A stretch of 64,000 bases of DNA, from contig JANVFP010000013.1 of assembly GCA_027919835.1 (NCBI GenBank), positions 558,001-622,000 of the forward strand, in the 5' to 3' direction. The translations under genes and the position numbers were made by a program. Shown piece after piece: positions 43,688 through 54,458 of the stretch. The notes below the pieces were generated by a model. The model saw only the letters and a program-made list of their open reading frames with translations. It was not told where the DNA came from and ran no database searches. Origin of the DNA: Lentinula raphanica (Eukaryota; Basidiomycota; Agaricomycetes; Agaricales; Omphalotaceae). Each line of letters begins with the position of its first letter. Position 1 is the stretch's first letter.

Positions 43688-45211
43688 TCATGACTGGGAG
43701 ACCCCCATTGCTACTCGGAAATCCGGAGGGAGCATTCTCGTATCTAAAGAAACTGTAGTAGAGGGATATAATCTAGCCACATGTCGTTGAAGTGTCCCAC
43801 CAATGTCCCGATTCCCATTTAATACATGCAACCACCCTCCAAGTCTCCAATGCTTCCCCTCGTTTTCATGCACATTGCCTCCTTCCCTGATATTGATGAT
43901 ATCTAGATTCTTAGCTGCTTTAGCTATCAGCGATGTAAGCCACAATATCGCAGTCTCTACGCGAGCATGCAGAACATCGTCCCTGTTTGCAGCGTCAACT
44001 TGACGAACAGGTGGTAAAAAGGTGTTGCTTCCAAGATCGAGTTGGTTGTAGACTCCATCCAAAAACAACGTTCTGAGGGACAGAAACAAACCCAACGTCG
44101 TTGCAAGATCGTTCTAGGATTTACGATATCAGCAAAAACCAAGATGATGAATGGTACAATGAACAACATGATATGTGGCCTGGTGATCGTTGAGATTGAG
44201 AGTAAGGACTTCGAGTTGCGGGAATGACGAGGCAACAAGTGCGAGTATTTCGATGAGAGAGGTACTAGCAGGAACAGTCCTGAGATTGAGGTCCATGACA
44301 TACCACACATGGGATGGTTGGCCGATATCTCGACGAAGAGCAACACACGCTATTTGAAAAAAAATCCTTGAGGTCCTGTCGCTGGCACTCTCCAATAAAC
44401 GAAGATATGAATGGAGGGGTGTGACGAGGAAAATAGTGTCCGTGGTGATCAGAGAGATAGACCTTTCGCAGAGTTGGATTGGTCGAAGAAAGCACAGGCA
44501 GAAACGCAAATGAGACGGAGTCATTGCCTGGATACATGCGAATTTCCTTCAGTCCTGGAATTATCCTAGGTCCAAACTGATCATCGAGTGAGTCGAGTTC
44601 ATAAAGCTCGAGGGAAATTAGCTTCATGCCCTTATCGAAGTATTCTTTAACGTCAGAAGAGAAGGCCTTTGAAGTCGAAAGTTCCTCGAGTATCACTTTC
44701 GACAGATCCCTTGTGCAAATCGATTTCGCAGGTAATTCGTTTATTAGGACTGATGTGACAGTAGGATGTGCCAGGATCTTTCCAAGCAAAACAGTCCTTT
44801 TACGACAATCGCGCAGTTCGACGCAAAAGAGTTGCTTGAATTGATGCAAATTTTGGGATATAATTTCATCTCCCATGTCTGAATTTCCTAGAACCAAAAT
44901 CCTGCAAACATCGGTGAGGGAATGTGGACAGTAGATGGTTTGTACAGAACTTACTTCGCGAATTTCGAAAGGAACGTAATATCTTCCTTCAGCCTTGGTA
45001 TATTTTGGTAAAAGTGGATGGCGATGTTTGCGAAGAGAAGAGGCACACAAACTTGACGCAGTTGCCAATTAGCTACAGAGAGTGCGATGAGTTCAGGTGA
45101 AGCACTCTTATATAAAGAGTTAGGGCGGTTGAAGTATGGCAGGTTGGGAGTATATGCAATATACTCGATGATAGAGCGAAGTAATTCGTTGGGCAATAGT
45201 AACAAATCCAT
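43688..45211 (-). CDS. F-box/LRR-like protein, tandem copy 2, with a homopolymer frameshift
   Basis: A paralogue directly upstream of copy 1. It begins MDLLLLPNELLRSIIEYIAYTPN with LIALSVANWQLRQVCVPLLFANIAIHF, splices to ILVLGNSDMGDE, and continues through LRR-like segments (HPTVTSVLINELPAKS, IPGLKEIRM, LSSTNPTLRKVYLSDHHGHYF). At a run of eight A (44357-44364, T8 in sense) the frame must shift by one base to go from ECQRQDLKDFF to IACVALRRDIGQPSHVWYVMDLNLRT, which aligns with copy 1. After that the last exon (NDLATTLGLFLSLRTLFLDGVYNQLDLG to ETAILWLTSLIAKAAKNLDI) is open to TGA 43688-43690. The shift may be a sequencing error in the homopolymer, a recent null mutation, or slippage. Confidence 0.6.
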
Positions 45212-45236
45212 TTTGCATGACGATGGTTGACAATAA

Positions 45237-45251
45237 AGAGGGGGGGGGGGG
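45237..45251. repeat. poly-G tract in the promoter of F-box copy 2
   Basis: A run of about 13 G interrupted only at its start lies 25-40 bp upstream of the ATG on the minus strand (C-run in sense). It is followed by the TTTTAAGCGCC motif. Length of such runs is error-prone in sequencing. Confidence 0.6.
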
Positions 45252-45714
45252 ATTTTAAGCGCCTTGCCACAGGCTCCGAGTCAACGTCAACTTTCAAGCC
45301 ACCAACAAAACCAAAACTTGACTCTACTGACATACATATGAGCTTGAATGATAGGGATTCGATTTGATCTATACACAATAAGGATATATAGAAAGAATGG
45401 TTACATGCCTCAGGATGAAGAAAAGTAAACATGAACTTCGAGTGATGAATTTCATGAAACTACGTCCTCGAGCGTCCTTTCCAGAAATTGTTAGTGTCTC
45501 CATCTCAGGCGGAGGGGGTTCGACCGACACTCCCATTCGAGCTCATTTGAGTGACAAAAAGGATTCAGCTCGATCTATGTAGAAAAACAATTTTATAGAC
45601 ATGTAGAAAGAATGTTTAAATGTATACATATAATCACAGATAAGGAATTGAAATAAACGTGAACGAGTGATGAGTTTCATAAAACGAGCGACGAGAAGAC
45701 ATCCTCGAGCGTCT

Positions 45715-47376
45715 TCAAGCTGGAGCGTACCGCAACAGATTATGCAAAATGACCGTGACCTTTGTAGCCCCTTCCACAACCTTCTGCCTTTCCTCCTCCA
45801 ACACATACGGAAGAACCCTCGCGTTGAACTTGTCGGGATGATAATGCAACAACTCATACCTCAATCTTTCCTTGGCCGACTTCCTCTCGAACCCGGGCCT
45901 TCTGCTGTTCAAAACGAAGTGACTGATCTCGGTCTCGGAGAGATCGTCAATGTCCATCATCGTAGGCTTGGAATAGAACATCGGCCAAGGGACCTGGTCG
46001 AATCGAAGTGGGAACGGAACGACCTCGACGCCTTCGCGTTTGATAGCAGCCCAGCGGCGGTCGTAGATTTCCCAATGGTAGAGCTCGGGATCGTTAGTCT
46101 GAGGAGGGATGAAAGGGATAGACGCGGGTCTGGCTGGCATCCCCGTGGCAGCGGCAGCTGCCTGCACACGCGCCTTTTCCTCCTCAGCAGCCTTCAGTTC
46201 CGCCGCCAACGCCGTCTCCCTCCTGACCTTCTCCTCCCAAGCAGCCCGTAACCGCGCCTGCGCTTGTTGCTCCTGGTTCAGCTTCCGCATCCGCTCCTCC
46301 TGCGCACGGGCTTCAGCCTGCTTCGCCCATGCGGCCCGACGGAGTTCTTCTTCCCTCCTGATCCTTTCCTCCTTCGCCTGCCTTTCCCTCATCTTCTGTG
46401 CCTCGTCGACCTCCTGGTATATGCGGTCCATCCCAACCCTGACCTTCTCCCAGATACTCCATTCGCCTTTGACGGGAAGACGAGTGTTCGGAGGGATCTC
46501 ACCCGCCTTGATACGTGCTTGGTGAGCACGCCATTCGGCATCGGCTTGGAAGACGTCGTTCTGGTGTGCCCACTCTCGACATAGGGACTCGCTAGGAGGA
46601 GGAGGAGGAGGAGGAGGGGGAGGACCTTGACGAAAGAATCTCGGTGGAGACGGTTGAGCCGGAGCAGCAGCAGTGTGTTGTCTAGAGGCTTGTGGATAGG
46701 GCTGCTGGTTGAAACGATGCTGCTGTTGTGCCTTCTTTGCACGAAGCTCTTCCGCTCTCCTATCATGCTCCACTTGTTCTCTCTTCCTCTCTTCAACCCT
46801 ATCCTGCGCCTCGTCCAACTGCGCACGAGCCTTGAACCTCTCCGTCAGGAACCGATGGCGAAAGTTCATCTTCGCCATCTGGTCGACGAACACCGCGTCC
46901 TTCAACGTACGAGGACGAGGACCGGTGCGTTGCGCATAGTTACACGCACCGTCCAGCTTCTGCTGCGCAGCTTGCCGTCTCAGCCGGACTTCCGCAGACG
47001 GTTGGACAAACATTGGTTCCGGCGCTGGTTGACCTACGGGAGGAGTAGGAGGAGTGACTAGGTCCTTTTTGCGCGTGTTGGACGCTCGGAGGGCTTCGAC
47101 ACGTTTACCACGCATGGCGGCTGCACGTTGACGAACGATGGATGGTTGTTTGAGGACATTGTGTGCGCGTTTGCGAGGAATGAGGGGAGGAAGTTTACGA
47201 CGAGGGAGAGAAGGTTCGCGTGACAAACCATTGAGTCGATGACTGGAGGATCGTTGACCGAGTCGAAGCGACTTGACTTTCTTGAGATTGCTGACGGGAC
47301 GCTTCCAAGGTAGGAAGGAGGTGATCTTGGGTACCTGGGCGCAGATACCTTGTAATGCCAGAGGGATTTCGAACAT
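45715..47376 (-). CDS. coiled-coil protein with C-terminal IkBL-like HPDK region
   Basis: A single large exon on the minus strand; TAA/TAG at 45715. The frame is open to 47748 (677 codons), but the most natural start is Met at 47376 (MFEIPLALQGICAQV), and an upstream exon is possible. Order: basic region with KR-rich segments, Pro tracts (ten consecutive Pro near 46605), then a long charged coiled coil rich in Glu/Arg/Ala (RERQAKEERIRREEELRRAAWAKQAEARAQ), then WPMFYSKPTMMDIDDLSETEISHFVLN, and finally KERLRYELLHYHPDKFNARVLPYVLEEERQKVVEGATKVTVILHNLL. The last block matches the C-terminus of IkB-like protein NFKBIL1 and many mushroom homologues rather than a true J domain, although it shares HPDK. 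Molecular role in fungi is unknown; NFKBIL1 has been linked to RNA processing. Confidence 0.58.
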   Translation of the reverse strand: MFEIPLALQGICAQVPKITSFLPWKRPVSNLKKVKSLRLGQRSSSHRLNGLSREPSLPRRKLPPLIPRKRAHNVLKQPSIVRQRAAAMRGKRVEALRASNTRKKDLVTPPTPPVGQPAPEPMFVQPSAEVRLRRQAAQQKLDGACNYAQRTGPRPRTLKDAVFVDQMAKMNFRHRFLTERFKARAQLDEAQDRVEERKREQVEHDRRAEELRAKKAQQQHRFNQQPYPQASRQHTAAAPAQPSPPRFFRQGPPPPPPPPPPSESLCREWAHQNDVFQADAEWRAHQARIKAGEIPPNTRLPVKGEWSIWEKVRVGMDRIYQEVDEAQKMRERQAKEERIRREEELRRAAWAKQAEARAQEERMRKLNQEQQAQARLRAAWEEKVRRETALAAELKAAEEEKARVQAAAAATGMPARPASIPFIPPQTNDPELYHWEIYDRRWAAIKREGVEVVPFPLRFDQVPWPMFYSKPTMMDIDDLSETEISHFVLNSRRPGFERKSAKERLRYELLHYHPDKFNARVLPYVLEEERQKVVEGATKVTVILHNLLRYAPA

Positions 47377-47748
47377 GATGAGATACTTGGTCCGAGATTT
47401 GAGGGGTGTGGTGTGGTCGATGGAAGGGCGAGCAGGTGTGGGTGTACTTGTTGCAGAGAAGAGATTTACCCAAGTCCATTTATACTCATCGTAAGTCTCA
47501 GCATAGGTGGTTTGTTGGCATGGCAAAACATGACCACCTCCATTGTTCGCCCAAAACGAACAGTCCGTCCATAGCCTAAAATGGGTCAATACTTTTGACA
47601 TGACCACGATCTCTATTGTTCGACCGTTGAGGGTTGGAGTGGTACTTGGGGTCAAAAACAATGGAATCTTGACGCATGGATCGGCAGAGGATACGACTAT
47701 CGTTGGATATTGTGTTCGCGTACACCGTGATTGCCAATTGGGCCTCAC

Positions 47749-48405
47749 AAAATGTAGAACTTGACGTTGAAAATTCTGAGGTGATGATGGTCAATTTGAG
47801 AACGAAGATTATTTAAATTCTGAAGCAGTGTTAGACGGGCATGGGCAAGGGCAGCAAGGTCATGGGCAGACGGACAAGGACGGACATGACTAGTCAATGG
47901 AGGGCAGGTGGAGGGCAGGTGGAGGACAGGAGAGGACAGGTCAGGGACGGGTGGACTCGGGCAAAATTCAAGGGGCGCCGAATTCGTGCTAATCTTATCT
48001 TATCTGTCGGCAAACCGGCGTTCTCCCAAGCCAGAGTCCATCAAGAGTCCATCGTTCCCCCATCCGAAGAAATACATGTAGCAGACGACTTTGAGTATGC
48101 TCTAGTTGAAAAGGGTAATGTCAATGAACGTACTTGGATTTATCACAATTCGGTGTCACATGAGGATATCTGAACTCATGGTGCGTTCAAACTTCGCGTA
48201 TTGATCCAAGCGTCATTCTTGAAGCCAGGGAAACTTGACGTTTGAGAGATTGCTCAGAGAAGATGATGCTTCGAGTATTTGAGAGGCTAGTACTTATTAA
48301 CATCAACCACCTCAAACGCAACGGTGAGATTGAGTAGGGGAGTACACATCAAACTCTGCATTGAGCGAGTAGAACTCAAATAATAGTGACAACGGGAAAA
48401 GGTAT
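47749..48405. other. gene-free stretch left of the transposon
   Basis: Near 47870-47955 there is a purine-rich run with short repeats (GGAGGGCAGGTGGAGGGCAGGTGGAGGACAGG). Near 47980-48000 there is a CTAATCTTATCTTATCTG, another copy of the promoter-type motif, on the upstream side of the minus-strand gene. No coding sequence was seen. Confidence 0.4.
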
Positions 48406-48410
48406 GCTAT

Positions 48411-48601
48411 ATCAGACTCCTTCCCATCCCCTCTTGCGGGCTAAAAAATGCTGAGATCGAGTCGGATATTACCTTATATGGCTTATCTTAAATCTTATCT
48501 GTATCTTATCTCTTATCTTAATTATGTAAACATTGGCATTTTTTAACCTCGCAAGAGGGACTGGCATAAAATGTTTAAGCGCCTGGTGGCCATGTTTGGT
48601 T
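48411..48601 (+). repeat. left terminal inverted repeat, 191 bp
   Basis: It starts ATCAGACTCCTTCCCATCCC. Inside it are two oppositely oriented copies of a 22-bp motif (CCCTCTTGCGGGCTAAAAAATG at 48429-48450, its near reverse complement at about 48535-48559). Between them is a run of CTTATCT units (48482-48520, five copies in about 40 bp). A TTTAAGCGCC lies near the inner end (48573-48583). The inner border is 87 bp from the helicase ATG. Confidence 0.88.
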
Positions 48602-48688
48602 TGGGCGCTATTACACGGTCACTCATTTCATTTGTGCTACAGTGTTCTTCCAGCTTGAGCTACTCTTGTCGACGGAAGGGTATCTCTT

Positions 48689-51317
48689 ATGGCTCAAATT
48701 GCGCCTACGAAGTCAGATGAAGAAATCCGCAATCGAGCATTCGCGATTTTTGGAAAATATCCATGTCTCTGGCAAATCAAAGCAGCTCGTGCTATCTTCG
48801 AAGGCAAAGACGTTCTTATGGTCGCACCTACTGGTGCAGGAAAATCGTTTGCATACTGGCTGTCTCTAGTCTTTGCTGAAGTGGGGACGATGATTGTTGT
48901 TACACCATTGAAAGAGCTAGGAGCTCAGTTTGAGGCACAGCTGAATGCTGTTGGATATGCGGCCCTCAATGTTACTGCACGTAATGCGTCAGATGCAGTT
49001 TACAAGGTACGTCCTCAATCACTCATCACTCAGCAGCTAAAAAAGACTCTCAACTACAGGAGATTGCCAAACTGAAGTATCGAGTAGTGATATTCAGTCC
49101 CGAGACCATGGCAAAAGACCACCGCTATGATGTACTCCTCCATGACAGAATATTCATGTGCTCCGTTATTGATGTCGTGATCGATGAAAGTCATGTTGTA
49201 CAAGAATGGGGTGGAACCTTCCGTCCCGAGTATCATACTCTCGGACCTTCTCGTTATGCCTTACCGCGACACATCCCTTACCATCTTGGCACAGCAACAC
49301 TTCCTCCTGGTGATGCAGACCAGCTAAAAACTCATCTGAATCTTGGTGCAGACACTACTGAAATTCGACTCGATACAGACCGAAAGAACATCTTTCATCG
49401 CGTCCAAAAGATGAAGTACCCTGCAAATTCCTACCGCGACCTCGCACCGCTCATACCGCTATCTTCGGACAATCCCAGATCCAAGAAGTTCCTTGTCTTC
49501 TTCAATTCACGAAATGCCACCCAGGAAGGCGCTCAATTCCTGCGTTCTCGTCTCCCTGAGCATGAGGTCGAATTGGTGAGATGGGTTCATTCGGGTATGA
49601 CCGATGAATTCCGGCATAATGAAGTGCACGCTTTGAAGCTAGGGGAAAGGCTGGGAGCATGTGCAACAGATGCCGTTGGGATGGTGAGCACCAATATTAC
49701 TTGAGAGTATTGTGACAAACTCATTGTTTCATTGACAGGGCATCGACATACCTGACATATATGTTGTCATTCAGTATGGAGTCCCAAACTCTCTCAGTTC
49801 CTGGTACCAGCGACTTGGACGCGCCGCTCGCGATCTGACACTAGATGGTTGCGCAATTTTGCTTGCTGAGCCTTCTTATTTCGACGATGCAAAGCATGCT
49901 GCCGCAAAGGTAGCAAAGGACACAGCAGAACGTAGTAGATTGGCGAAGAATCTCGCTGAGTCCGCGGCTGCCGAAGCTCGAGAGATACAAAGAGCTTCCT
50001 CGATACCTGTTCCTGCAACTACCACGCTATCTCAAAAGCGAAAACCCCAAAATCCTCTGCAGAGTAGAAAGAAAAGTCGGACTCAAGGACCGGTGGAACA
50101 CGATCTTTTCAAAGCCAAAACGGTGGACTTTAACGGCTATGCGATCAAGATAGAGCGGTCGATGGACGACTACATCAACGCCGAGAACCGTCCTGGAAAG
50201 AAGTGCCGGCGCGAGATTGGATGCCTCTACTTTGGGAATATCGGACTCAGTTAGTTGATCCTTTATTCTGATTGGTCTGACTACAACTTAATGTTTTCTC
50301 TTCAGAACCCGTCATAGATCGCTTCTGCTGTACACGTTCTGGTTGTTCCCCTCATCCCGTTAAACACTGCTGTGACTTATGTGAACCGGAATATTGGCCT
50401 TTCTCCATATCGACCAACGAGACTTTTAGTGTCAAACAAACAAGAATGTCGAATCCAAAGGCCTATGAGCGCGGAGAAAAAGAGAAGAAGTTGCGGGAAG
50501 TCCTCGATCAGGAGCGAAATCATTGGTTCATGAAGAATTATGGTCCATATGTGTTATTCACGCCGAACGCGTTATGGCCGGATTTAGTCTTGGACCGTAT
50601 CGTCGACTGGGCACATGAAAACAAGCTTCTCACTATGGACGATTTCCGCAAACGAGTGGCATGGGCCTTTACTGAAGAACTCGGTCAACGGATCCTCCAA
50701 CTGATCAAGGAGAATTACAACTACGAAATGCCCGCACCCAAACCTCGCAAACCACGTAATTCGAGGTCGTTGGCTGCTATGCCTACCTCTAGATCTCTCC
50801 CTCGCTCTTCGCTATCGCATTCATTGCCACATCTGGCGTTGTCGCTGTCGACTCCGTCATCTACGTTGACCACATCCACAGGTATCCATGCTGCTTTACC
50901 TACGCCGGCTCTGACTACCTCACTACCTCCAACGTTTACTCCGTTGTCCATTCCAGCAACAGCTGTGGCCTCGCAAGCTCTATCGTATATGCCGACGATA
51001 CGTACGTTTGGTGCGGTCGTATCTAATACAGATACTCTCATTCAACCTTCATCTTCCACTCTCATGCTCTCCAATTCTATGAGTCCAACTGGTTTTGCAT
51101 CCACGGCTGGACCCGCGGTTGTCAGACGTAAATATGCAGAGATAACGTGTAGTAGTTGTCATCAGAAGGGCCACCGAAGTATCCAACGTTCTTATTTCAA
51201 TTTGGTCTGTACTAAATCTGCATTACACTAGGAAACAGTCGCAACTGCCCATATCACTCGAGTAATATTGCGGAGAACACACTGACCGGGACATCTGCTA
51301 GCACGAGTCAAACATAG
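48689..51317 (+). CDS. RecQ-family ATP-dependent DNA helicase with zinc modules (transposon-borne)
   Basis: Five exons (48689-49006, 49060-49683, 49739-50249, 50306-51178, 51232-51317) join in phase to 803 residues. Helicase motifs are all present: Q-like LWQIKAARAIFEGKD (28-42), Walker A APTGAGKS (46-53), Ia VVTPLKEL, motif II DESH (148-151) followed by the RecQ hallmark VVQEWGGTFRPEY, III GTATLP, IV KFLVFFNSR, V ATDAVGMGIDIPDI and VI QRLGRAARD (338-346). Motif II is DESH rather than the usual DEAH. After the helicase core there is a Cys/His cluster (RFCCTRSGCSPHPVKHCCDLC, about 491-511). A Ser/Thr/Pro-rich linker follows, and the last exon completes a CCHC zinc knuckle C-x2-C-x4-H-x6-C starting near residue 766; skipping that intron would lose the last Cys. 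It is likely to unwind or process DNA during transposition. Similar mushroom RecQ paralogues are often annotated as host genes. Confidence 0.88.
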
Positions 51318-51423
51318 GTGCGGTAATTATGTGTGAGTGAACTTTCTAGTACGGAACGCCGAATAAGTTTCTTACTGCGTAACACAGATAATGTTCAAAC
51401 ATATAATAGTAATCTGCGTTAAT

Positions 51424-54195
51424 TCATTCCACGCCAATGTCGTATCCATCTACCTCTCTGGAACTGAGATTTTCATTTGCCTCCATGTCTACTCCATCCA
51501 GCTCATTTCCTATCAACAGCTCCTTCTTTTGTGCTAGTATGACCAATCCCTCATTGACTGAATCCTGAACCTTCCATGGGTGCTGGTTGCCAGGTAGACT
51601 GGTTAATCGGCCAGGTTTGAATGTGGTACTATCAAGTGATGATACAGCTTTTCCTAGATTCCTCAATGTGTTCGTCATTTTAGGCTTTGAATGTTTAATA
51701 GTTCGATGAGTGAGGAAGAAATTTGTTTCGATGGTTTCTTGCATTGCGCGGTAGACTTCGAGCAGGATCGACCGCTTGAATATCAGCTGACGCGTATGAT
51801 TAGGGCCCTTACCCGCGAAGATCGTCTGAACGGCGTCCAGAGGTATGTTAATTGATCCAACCTATCGTTATTTATTCAGTTCACACCTTTGTATACAGGT
51901 TGTTCAGCTCCTGCAACCAGTCAAAAGGCCGAAATCCATCAGGAGTTCCTTTACTATTGAACAGCCAGTTATTCAGGATCGCGTTCCGTAACGTAGGAGG
52001 ATATCGTCGATCAATATCGGTGAGGAATCTTGTCATATAAGTCGCATACTTGTGCTTTCCAACCGCGGAAAATATTGCTATGAGGTATGGGAAGAGCTGA
52101 ATGATCCTCCCTACATCTCCAAAACTGATTGCTCGTGAAAATGCCAGGTATATTAGCCCATCCCGATTCCGGATTGCCAAGTTCTCGAAGACATAGTCAC
52201 GCTCGCTATCTGGCTTATTGGTTCGCTGCTGAAATTGATGATCAGGCAAGTATTTTGACACAACCTGTTCGGAAAGCTTGACGATGTTCTCCCAGGTGGC
52301 ATGGCTTGACTTTGCAAATGCCTCTAATGTATCAAAGCCGAACTGGATCTTGACTTCGCGGGCAAAACATTGGAGAATGTCCGTCCAAACAACATGATGT
52401 ATGGCATCATGCATCGACCGAAACGAGGGACCACTTTTCGATGTGAATTCGGCAGTTGCTCTTGGACGAAGATAGTTGAGGTACTCGTTTACGCCGAGTT
52501 TCTCTCCACGATTCGCGACTGGAGTTACATGAATACGCGCGTACGCATCTGCTGCAGCCATCTTCATATGAAATAGACCAGGTATGAATAACAGAAAATC
52601 TAGTCGATCTTTTGCTGATTCTTCGATGATCCTCATCTTTCGGAGCCCTTCGATTCGCTCCAACGTTCCAAGGTCACCATGGAAGAACTCGAGATATTGT
52701 TCAAGTTCGTCAGCAGAGGTGTCCGATTGGTCTAGAAGTGATGTTATTACTTGAGCGTTGCCATCGTATGTCCCTTCATCTGCATTGACTGCTTCTGCGG
52801 GATACTGAGAGTCTTTCTGATTGAATGGTAGAACCTGTACTGGTACTGGTTCACCAAGCCTATCTTTGAACATGGCAAATGCTGACCCTCCCTGTTCGAC
52901 AAGGATCTGTTGGCAGAGCCAGATCAAATATCTGTAAACAGATTTCGGCGATTCCTGTGATGACTGAATCTCGTTCACCCGCGGAATCATATCTTTCAAC
53001 GTAGGATGAATGATGTTCGTCGCATGCCGATTATGTGGTGAGGTCTCGTATAATTCTCGCACGAACCGTAGATCTCGATCTCGATCTATGTTCTTGAATG
53101 GCACAAAAGTGGCAGCAGTGAAACTAAGATGCATTTTCTGGTTCTCGGCGGTTGGCTGGCCTTTATGGAAGTCAACATCAACGTTGTCATAGATCTTGTT
53201 GGATTTAGGTATGCGTTTCAAACGAATCTTTGCTTGTTTGTTGAGGGAATTGACCATATTGCGTAGGCTCCCAGTCGAGACAGAGACACCCATATGTGCA
53301 GTAAGCTCAACGATAATCTCGGGAGCCTGCTTCGATTCCAAGAATAAACCAACAATTGACTGTAACGAGTTGAAATGTTGATTGGTACTATGACCAATAA
53401 CCGAGAGGATGAGAACGCGCTTCTAACAAAGCTTCATTAGCTGAAATGTAAGTAGTTCAATGATGGACATACTATTTTCATCAACTCTGCATGCTGTCTA
53501 GCTGTTGCTTGGGTACGTCGTCTTTGTTTCTTCTGCTGCTTTTCTCTATTGACCATTCCATCATCCTTTCTAATCTCATCGCCGTCCATATCAATGTCCT
53601 CGGTGTAGGCAGAGTCCATCAAAACATCTGCATCCCAAACACCCTCTCCATAAGCCGCTACCTCCGCCGCCCCTTCTCCCTCATTGTCTGATCCTGCTCC
53701 GACGGCCTCTACATCATCTTCATCATTGACTGATGACTCGCTGTCAGTGTCTTCAATCGACTGATCCAATTGATGTTGATGAGTGCAGTGAGCGTCAAGG
53801 AGTGTGTTCAGAAGATCAGATAGGAACGGGCACAATATCTGCATCTGCGTAGCCAGCTTCTCGATGGCAAAGCCTTCGAGCTGCTCCAGTGTCGCTGTGC
53901 TTGCATTGAAGTGGAAGCCATGATCTTTTTCAACAAGACCAAGAATTTCAGCGCGGTATGTCTCGATCATTATCTTCGCAGCTGCCTGCTGAGTCGTGAT
54001 TGCTGATGTTTGGATTAAGGTATCGAACAGCTCTTCGATGTGTTCAATTAAACACGTTTGATGGTAAACGCTATATGGAAAGACTGTTCCAAACTGGAAA
54101 AGATTGCGGACAAAATCCCAGCTGGTTACTCCGTTGTCATCAAGGATGTTTATAATCTGATGCATCCACTGGCCAGATTGTGGAGACGAAGCCAT
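51424..54195 (-). CDS. DUF6589-domain protein (candidate transposase of the element)
   Basis: Three exons (54195-53473, 53422-51887, 51825-51424), all phase 0, 886 residues. Residues 1-140 are helical; about 145-215 are highly acidic (DTDSESSVNDEDDVEA...), then a basic stretch REKQQKKQRRRTQATARQ. From about 245 comes the DUF6589-type domain: KRVLILSVIGHSTNQHFNSLQSIVGLFLES, YDNVDVDF (Asp about 320), EFFHGDLGTLERIEGL (Asp about 491), LLFIPGLFHMKM (about 522-529), FRSMHDAIHHVV, RDGLIYLAFSRAISFGDVGRI, LRNAILNNWLFNSKG and FDWLQELNNLYTK, ending TIFAGKGPNHTRQLIFKRSILLEVYRAM. DUF6589 is a large uncharacterised family of mushroom-forming fungi. The spacing of YDN, GDL-T and PGLFH resembles the D, D and His/Cys parts of RNase H-fold transposases (MULE/KDZ-like); this is inference. 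It is convergent with the helicase inside the same terminal repeats. Confidence 0.82.
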
Positions 54196-54267
54196 AGCTG
54201 GAAATTGTCATATAAACTCAATCGACAATGAGCAGGAATATTGGCGCTAAGCACTGTCGCACGCCAC

Positions 54268-54458
54268 AACCAAACATGGCCACCAGGCGCTTAAACATTT
54301 TATGCCAGTCCCTCTTGCGAGGTTAAAAAATGCCAATGTTTACATAATTAAGATAAGAGATAAGATACAGATAAGATTTAAGATAAGCCATATAAGGTAA
54401 TATCCGACTCGATCTCAGCATTTTTTAGCCCGCAAGAGGGGATGGGAAGGAGTCTGAT
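54268..54458 (-). repeat. right terminal inverted repeat, 191 bp
   Basis: It is the reverse complement of 48411-48601 without a difference that I could find. Its inner end is 73 bp upstream of the ATG of the DUF6589 gene, so both genes begin at the same place relative to a repeat. Its outer end is followed by GCTAT, the target duplication. Confidence 0.88.

Noticed and set aside
45715..45900. J domain (DnaJ) in the IkBL-like protein because of HPDK
   Set aside because: The helix before HPDK and the following RVLPYVLEEERQKVVEGATKV pattern fit the NFKBIL1-type C-terminus; the other J-domain helices are absent.
48689..51317. Telomere-linked RecQ helicase marking a chromosome end
   Set aside because: No TTAGGG-type repeats exist in the window, housekeeping genes lie on both sides, and the gene is enclosed by transposon inverted repeats.
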